Below the pieces are notes generated by a model that saw only the letters and a list, made by a program, of their open reading frames with translations, ran no database searches and had not been told where the DNA came from. 64,000 bases of DNA from JBMNFB01 sp050949085 (lineage in GTDB: Bacteria; Bacillota; UBA994; UBA5500): NCBI GenBank assembly GCA_050949085.1, contig JBMNFB010000001.1, positions 868,001-932,000 of the forward strand, in the 5' to 3' direction. This document shows, one piece after another, positions 15,906 through 26,800 of the stretch. A program made the translations under genes and the position numbers. The stretch's first letter is position 1. Each line of letters starts with the position of its first letter.

Positions 15906-17576
15906 CTACTGCTCCAGCTCGCAGACAGCCCGCCCTGCGCGCGGACTGGACGCAACCACCGTTACCTGTCCGCCTTCTGGCAGATATACCACCCACTCCG
16001 CCTTGCGGCGCGGGTCGACACCCGGGGTCGCGCGGCCCGGCAGGTGCCCCAGTTCCTTCCTGGCTTCGCCATGCAGGACTCGGCCTCCCTCAGGCAACTG
16101 CACCTCCACCACCACTGGCGGCACAATCTTGTTCTGCTCGGCCTTGGCACTGCCGGAGGTGGGCAGATAGCCCGCGTTCTCGACGACAGCAGTGACGCGG
16201 TAGCAGTTGTCGGCCAGAGGCTCCAGGCAGGCGAAGCGCAGTTTCAGTTGGGGCAGCGTTGCCGCATGCACCAGCGAGAAGCGCATGTTCTTCTCGCATT
16301 CTGCTTCCAGCAGCTGCGCCGGTGCGTTCTGGCGCACCGCCTTCGGCAGCCAGCCACCGATCTCCACCGTTCCCAGTTGCGGGTGTTCAAACTCGCGCCA
16401 GTTGACAAACCCAGCCCCACCTAGAACTTCATCATTCCATTTCAAGAGCTGCAGCGCGTCCTTCTCACGCTGCTTTTCCGTCAGTTGCATCATCTCGCTC
16501 ATGCTGCGCTTCGGCAATCCCGCCTGGGCGTTGATATCCCAGAGCTCGGTGGCATAGGAGATGATGCCCAGGTAATCGTAGGCAAAATCCATGAAGCTGC
16601 CGGCCGAGGGCCGACTCTTGTTAAAGGTGAAGCCTTCAAAGATGGAAACGCAGGGATAGCCGGTAATCTCCTTCCCCCGGTCACCGATGGTCTGCATCAT
16701 CCGCAGATCCTGCGGCGGCATGTTGCGGTCGTAGTCGGTGCACATCGCCCTGAGGATTACGCCGCCCGACGTATGGTAGCTGAGGGCGCCGGCGATGTTC
16801 CTATGGCTGAGCAGGAAGTCACCCACCGCCCGCGTCTCCGGCTCGGAGAACGGATAGGGGCCAGAACCGCGCACCTGGGTTTCCGGCTTCCACCACATCG
16901 GGTAGTTGCGGTTGAAATCCAACCCCAGCTTGCGGGGAGCGATCTTGACCTCATAGCCATCGTAATCTTCCAGGTACCCCTCTGGATAGAGGCGGTAGAA
17001 CGGCCCCTGGATATCGTCTGGTCCCCGGCGCACCAGGAGCCGCGGATCCTCGGCCGAAACCTTGTAGTCCCCCAGCTCGTCATCCCGCACCCGCATGGTC
17101 AGAATATGGCCATCGCCGTCGACATCAGCGCTGTGCAAGCCCTCCCAATGGGTCGGCTCGGGGTAGGTCCACTCCCGCACACTGCTGCGTAAGGTCTGGG
17201 GCGTTGTCAGGTAGAGCTCCGCTCCATCCGGGCTGACCCGCGGCAGGATGTAGAACACGATGTTATCCACGAGGTGCGTCACCAGACTGTCGACGCCGTA
17301 ATTGGTCAGCAGGTAATCGATGGTGTAGAGACAAACTGCCGAGCCAGTCACCTCACCGGCATGATGGTTGCCATCGATGTAGTAGCCCGGCTTGTCCTCG
17401 GCCGGCCCAGTGTTCCGATTGGTGATTTCCAGGAGATAAAGTTCTCTACCCTGATAGCTCTGGCCAATGGAATAGAGTCGGGTTAGCTCAGGATAGTCAG
17501 CAGCAAACTGCTGCAAGGCCGCCTCCAACTCGGCGTAAGTCAGAAATCGCGTATAATCCAGTCTTAGCTCTTCCAT
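15906..17576 (-). CDS. M14 family zinc carboxypeptidase
   Basis: A 556-residue metallocarboxypeptidase. The zinc motif HxxE is in DGNHHAGE (about 70-77), the third ligand histidine in ALSYHTSGG (about 264) and the catalytic glutamate in ISYATELWD (about 345). Substrate-binding residues are likely in DFNRNYPMWW. A C-terminal domain rich in beta strands follows (about 420-556). No signal peptide is seen, so it may be cytoplasmic. It is closely related along its length to the M14 protein at 59.5 kb. ATG 17576 has a GGGAGGCG site. The 267-nt gap to the next gene shows no confident promoter. Confidence 0.9.
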   Translation of the reverse strand: MEELRLDYTRFLTYAELEAALQQFAADYPELTRLYSIGQSYQGRELYLLEITNRNTGPAEDKPGYYIDGNHHAGEVTGSAVCLYTIDYLLTNYGVDSLVTHLVDNIVFYILPRVSPDGAELYLTTPQTLRSSVREWTYPEPTHWEGLHSADVDGDGHILTMRVRDDELGDYKVSAEDPRLLVRRGPDDIQGPFYRLYPEGYLEDYDGYEVKIAPRKLGLDFNRNYPMWWKPETQVRGSGPYPFSEPETRAVGDFLLSHRNIAGALSYHTSGGVILRAMCTDYDRNMPPQDLRMMQTIGDRGKEITGYPCVSIFEGFTFNKSRPSAGSFMDFAYDYLGIISYATELWDINAQAGLPKRSMSEMMQLTEKQREKDALQLLKWNDEVLGGAGFVNWREFEHPQLGTVEIGGWLPKAVRQNAPAQLLEAECEKNMRFSLVHAATLPQLKLRFACLEPLADNCYRVTAVVENAGYLPTSGSAKAEQNKIVPPVVVEVQLPEGGRVLHGEARKELGHLPGRATPGVDPRRKAEWVVYLPEGGQVTVVASSPRAGRAVCELEQ

Positions 17577-17843
17577 TGCTTCGCCTCCCGCATAAGGTAT
17601 ATTCCTGACTTCTCACACAATGCCCGGAGTCCTGCCTGCCTCACCAAGAAAAAGCGTCAAATGCCCGCTATTTAGCCCATTTTTATGGGGCCCAGAGAAT
17701 AAAAAGCAAGAGCAGTTTTTTGAAACAATCGCAGTTTTATGGAAGAGTTATCTGACTTTTCGTGCTAGCATAGGGCAGGTTCCCTGTACCATGGGCGAAT
17801 TGTTGCCATGTATAGAGGAAAAATCCTTGGGAGGTGCATCAGT

Positions 17844-20800
17844 TTGAGAGCAGGAAGAGCGCTGGCACAGGTGAAACGGCTGATAGCCATAGCGTTGGTG
17901 TTAGCCCTGGCTGCGCAGGTGACAATCCCTGCGGCGGGCAGCATCGCCGTAACCGGTGCCGGAATCTCGCAACCGTCGCCCCCGCCTGCAGAGATGGGAG
18001 AACAGGACCCAGATGCGCCAGGCGAGAGCGACCCGCCGGCGGGAGAGTTGCCCGCGAGCGGGCACCAGACTCAGGACAACACGCTCAGCCTTAACTTTGT
18101 TTTTCCTGAGTCAGGGAAAGTCATTTTCGGCCAAGTAGAGCTCGTGGTCGAGGTCATCCATAGCGAGCCAATTGCCGGCGTTGCATTCTACCTTGATAAC
18201 CTGGGCACCGAGCCCCTGGCTCAGGTGGAGAAAACTGCTGAGGGAAGCCTTGTCTCATATGCATGGGATACCTCGGGTGTCTCTGACGGCGCGCATACTG
18301 TCTTCGCACAGGCTTACGACGCCAATCAGACGCCACTGGGGGAGCCGGCAGCACTATCTGTTTCCATCAAGAACGAGATGGACAGCGGCATCACCCTGCG
18401 GATCTTGGCCCCAAACGGCGAAGTACCAGATGGGGTCATCTTCAGCGTCTATCGACGCATGACGGAGGGAGAGGAAGGCTACGACCCCTCTGCGCCATAT
18501 GACAGACTGTGGAGCACCTGGGTTACGGACGGCTTTATCAGGATCCCGCCAACCCTAGCACTGGACCTCCACACCTATGTGGCGGTGATTCAGGGAACGT
18601 TCGATACCGAAAGCCAATCGGCTGGCTTTGTCTATGTGCAGCAACTGGAAGCACCTATAGCGTCAGTGATCGACGGTTCTGCAACCGTTCCGGTCCGCTT
18701 TTCGCTGACAGGGACCTCAGGTGAAAAGCTTCCCTACCCGGGTTTTTTCCTGAGGCTAGAAGATGATTTGGGTTTCAGAGTTACTACCATATGTCTGGAA
18801 CCTCACGACGAATTTGAACAGCTATTCTATCTGGATGAAGGGACCTACGACACTTTCGTGCATTGGAGCCAGCCCTGGGCGACCGACTTCATCTACGACT
18901 TGCCCGAGGAGCTGAATGCCGAGCCGGTCTATTTCCTCAGAGCTAGCGAGCTGGCTATCTCAGAAGACACTAGGACAGTGAGCTTTGGCCGAGAGGGCAA
19001 TGTGCATGTTGTGGGGCAGCTGACTGACGGTAGTGGGGAGTCACTGGAGACCTTCCAGCTCGAGGTCGCCTGGACCCCAGAAATAGACGACATAATCGAT
19101 GGAGATGGCTGGGATTACCTGGTTCTCAGTGGCAAGGAGCTGGTCCTCTCGCCTGGTGAGTACGACATCAGATGCCGCTACTCGAGGTCCGATTGGAGCT
19201 ATATACTTACCGCCGAAGGGCTCAGCATTGACGGCGCCCAGGCTAATCTCCCATTTGGCGGCCAGGTCACATTCAGCGGCGAAGTGGCCAAGACTCCACT
19301 TCCTGAAAGCGAACATCTGGAAGTGCGATACAATCTGGTGGACGAATTCGGGAACAAGATCACCAGCATAACAAAACCACAGGACCAATATGCAGAACGT
19401 CTGGTAAGAATGTACACCTATGACGAGCTGGACAGTGAATACTACAACAGCAAGATTGAAAGTTGGAGTTGGACAGGGAACATCAAAGGACTCCACTTGT
19501 GCACTGCTGGAGCGCGATTTGTAGAAGTGAAATCCGCGCTTGGCCCCCTCTGGAGCTATCGGGACTTCTCCACAGGGAGGCTTGGTTTTACGGTGGTTGA
19601 AGACGAGCAGCCAACCCAGGAGGCCAAGGCGATCCAGGTTTACGACTACAACGGCAACATAGCAGAGGCAGGCCTTGAAGGATTCAGTCTCTATTCCCTC
19701 AAGAAAGGCGAAGATGGAACCAGGTTCTGGGGTTGCGAACTCACACTCAAGACTGACAACGATGGGAAGCTCCAGATCCCGACTGACACGGAGTTGTCAC
19801 CTCTTGGCAATGTGTTGACATTCCATGGCGGCCCCGTTGATCAGCGCCTGTTCTACTGCGGAGACGTCTTTACCGATTTCGACGATCTGGGCGATGAGGT
19901 CAGATTAGCAGATTGCACTATTCAGCTGGATATCAGCATAAAGGGGGAGTCTCCGTGGGGCAGGCTGGTTGCCTTCCTGCCAGATGCCAGCAATGATTCC
20001 TATCTTGAACTGCAGCTGCTAGACGGATACACGCTCTTCGTCACGCCTGGTCACTATGCCGCTTACGGAACGGCTTATGACAATGGTAAGCCGTGCATCT
20101 GGCTGCATCCGGTTCAGCACATCACATCCTCGAGGACCATTTACGTCGGGACAGAGAATCCGGTAGCCCTTACCGTCAACGCAGCCGTCGGCTACCAGCT
20201 GGGCTTTGGCGAGGATTCCTGGGATGCACCCGGCGCTATCGCCCATCCGGACACGCGCATACAGGAATTCCTGTTCTTAAGTGATTACCAGAGTTATCAG
20301 CTGCTACCAGGTGACTATTACGCTCACGTGTGGGTCTCTCGACCTGATCCTGCGAACGATCCAGGGTCGTACGAAGGTTATCAATGGGAGTATGGCATCA
20401 GCCTGGCCAACTCTGACAACGAGGTCCTGAGACTCTTATCTGACGAGAGTTTTATCCTCGGCGGCGAGTTCAAGGCGGACTTCACTCTCGATGCTGATCA
20501 TTTGACCACAGACGATACGCTGCGAGGCCAGGTTCTGATCACGGATGCACAGGGCAACCGGGTCTTCGCTGTCGGCCTGAGAAGCATCTACCGTCCCATG
20601 TTCTACCAGGATTACCACGAACGAGTGACTATTAACGCTGCTGGCCAACTGATTATCCCGCAGCCGGAGGTGATGGTGCAGTCCATCACCTGGCCGTTTA
20701 TCTATCCCTTCCTGCGCCTCTACCAGATCAACCCGGACGGAACAGAGATCCGCATCCTCAATCAGTGTGCGGAAAACTACTTCTACGACTTCGAGCTGCC

Positions 20801-23800
20801 GCTGCAAGCACTGGAACCCAGCAGATATCGCCTGGAGCTAGCGATCTCTATGGGCGACGAGATCCTGACAAAATCCAAGGAGTTCACGCTCAACCCCAGC
20901 AGCGCGGCCGTGCTGGATAAACTGCCCGTGGCCACGAATCAGGCCACACTAGACATCAAGGGTAGCGCAGGACCGGGCGCTCTGGTGACCATCTACTGCC
21001 GTTACGAAGGGACTGGCGAACGCGAGGCTGTGGGCACTGCTACAGCAGATGGCATCGGACGCTTCAGCCTGCAGGTTACGCTCCCGCAGGACGCACCGGA
21101 CGGCAAATACTCCTTCACTGCGCAAGCCGAGGGAACCCCTGAATCTCAGCCAGAGGTAGTCGAGCTGGATCGAGTGGCACCTGAGCCGCCGACCGAACTC
21201 GAGGGCGAAGCGCAGGACTCGACTCACATCAGACTGCGTTGGCTGCCGTCGGCAGATGACGATGTGGTCAGCTATCGCATCTCGCGCGATGGGATTCCAA
21301 TAGACACACTGACGCCAGATAAACCCACTTCTCCTGACAAACTCACCTATCTCGATGCTGGCCTTGCGCCAGCAACCCCATATGACTACTCGGTGGTGGC
21401 GATTGACCGGGCCGGCAACGAGTCAGGTGCCGCTACTATCTCCGTCTACACCGGAGTGGGCGAAGATACAGAACCACCAGCAGCCCCAGCCCAGCCTATG
21501 GCTAGTTACGCTGGGGGCGGCAAGGCGACCATTACCTGGCAACCCACCACCGACAACATCGCCGTAACCAGCTACAGGCTGTTCCGGCTGACCGATGACG
21601 GCGACGAAGTGGAGCTTTGTACCGTAGACGTGCCCAATCCAGGGGATACGCCGGACCTGACTTACACCGCCGAAGGGTTGCTCAACGAAACTCTGTACAG
21701 GTATGTCGTGCGAGCCTATGACGCAGCTGGCAACGCATCAGCCCCTTCCCCGGTCTGCGAGCTGCGGACGCCAAAGCTGGAAATCTATTCGCTAACCTAT
21801 CGCTTCCCCGGCGAATCCGGACGGCCGGACCGGAATCTGGTCTACCCGGGCACCGAGTTCACTGTGCGGATGGTGGGTGAGGCTGGCCGCACTGCCTCGG
21901 TTGAAATCACCTACGACGCTCCTCTGGCACAAGGGGGCTTCGAAGAGAAGGTCACTACAACAGACCTCACCGAAACCGCATCCGGTATCTACACAGGCGA
22001 GTTCAGGCTGCCAGCGGGCGCAGCCCGGCTGACGGGGCTTCGGGGAATCCTGACCGATGGAGAGCATCCCGCTTACAGGGATGTAAGTGTCTGGCTGCAG
22101 GTGGCAGCTGACCTGACCGTAAACATCCCGCAAGACGCTCTTGAAGAACTAAACGGATTGCTGATCACTGTCTGGAGCAACTCCCAACGCTCTGGTCGGA
22201 CGGCGATGATCAGCACTGATTCAGCCTCATACTCTTTCAAACGGCTCGAGCCTGCTGCAGACTACCGGATTACGGTGCAGGGCCCGTTTCATCGCTACCT
22301 GGTTGACCAAGGCAATGTGGCATTAGGGCCTGGCTCGAAAGGCCACATCGAGCTGCAGCCGAAGCGGTTATCCTACATCACTGTGCGTGTGAGAGACGAT
22401 AAGGGCAACGTGCTGAAAGGGGCCAGCGTCTTCGCCTACAACGAACATACCCGCATGGCGACAACCGCGATCACTGACGAGGAAGGGCTGGCACCGCTAA
22501 CGCTCAATACACTTGAGGGCGAAGAGATACGGCTTGAGCTCAGGCCTGCTGGCGAGTTGCTGTCGCTCCCTTACCCTTACGAGGATTTGGTGCGAGCAAG
22601 CCGTGCGGCAAGGCCAGGGGAACAGACAATTGATCTTACCCTGCCTTTACGGTCGATGGGCACGTTAAGCGGCGTCGTTACGCTGGACGAAATCGGCAGC
22701 AAGCCGCTGCCGGGCGTAACCATCAATGCGGTTCATGTATACGCGGGCAGGTCATTCCACAATAGCACCGTCACCGACGAGAATGGTTCATATACGCTCT
22801 ATCTACCGGCAGGAACGAACATACTTACGGCAACGACTCCCATGGGTCACACGCTGCCAACTCAACAACAGCCCGTCACTGTGTCTGCCGACGAAGAGAC
22901 CAAGGCGGATCTAAAGGTGGGCATGCGGGCCTGGAGCACCATCGACGTGCAGCTGGAGACCAAGTTCATCGATCGCCCACCGCTGTTGGTGGAGGGCATG
23001 GATTGGTGGACAGCCCATCACTTCCATCTGGATGGTTATGATAGCCTGGGCAGGCGCTATACCGGCATCCCGCTGAAGATGCGTGTAGAGCCAAACGAAG
23101 AAATCACGATAAAGGTCGATGGGCGTGAGGCTGGACTGCCTACAGCCGAGAAAACCGCGCGCGTGGACGAAAATCGCCAGGCAACGGTAACGGTCCAGCT
23201 GGAGGAATATGGGCGGATAGTTGGACGCCTGGTAGACGGTCAGGGCAACGACTTCCGTCTGGGCGACAACCCACTGGCCTGGACGGTGCAGCTGCTGGAG
23301 ATAACAGCCCAGGGATCTCGCCGTGTGCACGCCGTGCACCTGGATGACGCCACGTTCCAGATCTCGGTGCCGCGTCCGGGGAAATACGAGCTGTTTATCT
23401 CGCGCCCCTCGGAATATGTGGGGCAAGTTCAGGTGAAATACCCGATGGCAACCGTTGGGCCAATCAGCGTCGATCTGTATGAGATCAGGGATATCGGCGA
23501 TGTCAGCCTCTCCTGGGACACCACAGATGCCAAGGCCTATTTCACCGCCAACAGCATCGAGGTGTCAGCTCTTGGCGTAGTCAACTGTGCCCTGCGCGTA
23601 GGGCGTAATGCCCACAACACGCTGCCGATGCAAGATGCGCGGGTTACCATCAACCTGCCCGAGGGCTGCACGCTGGTGGATGGAAGTCTGTCGCTGGATG
23701 GACAGCCGATCACGCCAACCAGCGCGCATCCTCTGATCATCGAGCTGGGTGATCTGGAGCTGGCAGGCACAGCAGAGAGGGTACTGAACTTCTCGCTCGA

Positions 23801-26800
23801 ATTATCAGATCCCCTGCCTAGTGCAGAGAGGGTATTGATCTCGGGCCACTTCCTCTGGAAGGAGAACGGAAAGGAGCAGACGATTAGCCCGGTACCTGTC
23901 GAGATCATGCTCGCCCGGGTGACGCTTAATGCGCCCAGTCTTGTGGTAGCCGAGGACCGAAAGACGACTGTCAGCGGACGCGGACCGGTTGGCGCAGAAG
24001 TGGCAATCTACGACGGGGAGGACCTGCTGGGCATCGCCACCGTGTCAAAAGGCGGCTACTGGCAACTACCCGTGACACTGCCAAACCGGGGATATCCGGT
24101 ACGGCATGAATTGCGGGCAGTCTGCCAACACAACGGTGAGACTCTGCAGTCGGACAACGTCAGCATCATGTATAACCCCAACGAACCGATCATCACCAAG
24201 GTTACGTTCCGCCAGGGCAAGGACGGACGTGTGGTCACTATCTACCCCGGCGAAGGCATCGCCAAGTTCCCCTACGTGGTGCGGCCAGAGGGAGGCAAAT
24301 TCGAGGTGGACGTCACGTTCAACAAGCCCGACCTGGTGGAAAACGTCAGGGTTGGGGTCGGCTCGTTCAGCGCTGGGGCCGAAGGCGAATCCGGTAAGCA
24401 ATATCATGGCTCAGTCGGATGGAGCGGAACCCGCTTTGGTTCCATCTGGGTTGAATATGATACCAAGCGCGATGCAGATGATGTGCGGCAGGAGGCGCTG
24501 ACCGATGCTGAACTGCGCTATCAGACGCCGCCTGGCATGCGCGACTATAGTCCGACGGTTGATAAGGACTTTGGCAGCGGGTGGCGGCCCGATGACCTGC
24601 CGGGTGACTGGCCAGCAGACAGTCAGTCTGCCGCGATAGACCTGACCTTTGGCTCCAATTCACAACTAAGCGGCCGGGTTGAGGTCACTCTGGCAGATGC
24701 CCCAGACTATCAGCCTACTGACGATGGTATCCGCGTTGCGGAGCCAGACGTCTCCGTGTATGGGCTGAAGGTGATGGATCCTACCTTCGCTGATGGCACG
24801 ATGACCCTGTGGGTAGAGGCCTATGTGCCAGTCGATAAGGTTGCTGTGCTCAACGCTCGACAGGGCCGCATGGCCACAGCCAGTGTTGGCGGTTTCGTGC
24901 GGCAATTGACCAAGTTCAATGTCAAGTATCTGGAAGAGCCCATTGACGGCTATGAGAACTACAAGGATGCCAAGGACATATTGTCGGCGCCCGGCATGTT
25001 TGACGTGTACGGCGACCTGCTGGATCAGGCCGACAACTGTGGCGCCCACTCCGACGTTTACCGCGATCTCATCCAGCGGGCCGCCAATCGCAAGATGGCC
25101 GCTGAAGGCGTCAAGTGGGGCATGAAGCTGGCCGGCTGCCTGCTAGCCCCGGTGTCCTTCGGCTGGGGGACGGTGGCGCTTTTCGCCGCCTCCGAGCTCA
25201 TCGAGTGGGCCATCGACGATCAGGTGGAAGATCGGCTCGAGTACATCAAGAACGAGATGGCGGCCGATCCTGCCTGCCGCGGCGAGGACGAATGGTGGCA
25301 CGAGCTGGCCGCTGAGATTCGCCGCAAGAAGGTTGCCGACGTCACCTGGATTTGGGATCCCAGTGGCATCGTTTACGAGGGCGTGATGGATAATCCCGTA
25401 GAGGGTGTGAAGGCGACGGCCTATGAGTATGACCCGGAGGAGGGCCAGTTCATCTTCTGGGATGCGGACTGGTTTGGCCAGGAGAACCCGCTCTACACCG
25501 ATGGCGTGGGCTACTACGGCTGGGATGTGCCAGAAGGACAGTGGCAGGTCACCTACGAGAAAGAGGGCTATGCCCCTGCACTGAGCGAAGTACTGGATGT
25601 GCCGCCACCTCAGACCGAAGTGCACATCAACCTGATCAACCTCAGTCCGCCAGAAGTGCTCGTTGCCGCCGCTCGGGCGCAAGGGAAATACCTGCAGGTC
25701 ACGTTTGATCAGTATATGTTGGCCGAGACTCTGAGCAATGCGACTGTGTGGGTGACATACCAGGGAGACGCTGGGACAGAAGAGGCAGGCCTACAGTATG
25801 TCAAGGGCGAGGTTAAGGCCTACAACGCCGTTGTGTCCTCGGATGACCCGGATGTCCAGATCACCCGCCAGCTGCGGTTTGTGCCAGAGAGTGAGCTAAC
25901 TGTGGGGAAGGATTACCAGATAACCATCGATGGCATCGTGCAGAGCTACGGAGGCATCCCCATGGGCGATGTTTATACCGAGACAGTGACGGTTCCTGAG
26001 GCAGACGCGGTTGTGCCTGAAGTCAGCAGTCTGCAATTGGAGCCAGACTATACCCGGATCGACCTCAGCTGGGAAGGTCCGGTGGGCGCGGGGCTGCAGG
26101 TCGAGGTAATCTGGAAGGACAGCACTACCGGCGAAGAAGTCGGGCGGAAAACCCTGACGCCGAGCAGCGGGAACTATCAGATCCCTGACCTCTTCAGCGA
26201 TACGCGTTACTCGATCACAGTGCGTGTCCTTGACAGCCTGGGTAACGCCTCAACTGGCATTACGCAACAGGTAAAAACCAAGAAAGTGGATATGCCTGCG
26301 GAGCCTGACGGGCCCGACGATCCCGAGCCGCCCCAGCCGCCGCTTGATCCAGATCCGCCGGTAATACAGCCGCTAGGCGAGGTAACGGTGCCACAGGCGC
26401 AGGGCGGCGATGGCAGTCTGGTCGTCAGCTGGCAGGATCCGAAATCGGCAAGTCTGAAACAGGTGAAACTGGTCTGGAGAGCCAAGGGAACAGACCAGCC
26501 CCTCGGTGAACAGCTAGTTGAGCCAGGCGTACAGACATTCACCATCACCGGCCTGACCAACGGGATCGAATATGAGGTGAAGATCAGTACCATCAGTCGG
26601 CAGAACAAGGAGTCAAGTGGAGTAATGATCAGCGGCATGCCGCTGCCATCCACTGCAGAACAGGTAGCCCTCAGCGGCGAGCAGCAGACTATGGCAGCCT
26701 TTGGCGGAGACATTCGTCTCTTCTTCCCTGCCGGGGCAGCTGCGGGCGGGACTCGACTGCTGGTGGAGCAGGGGGCGTTCACCGATGAGTTGGCCGACGA

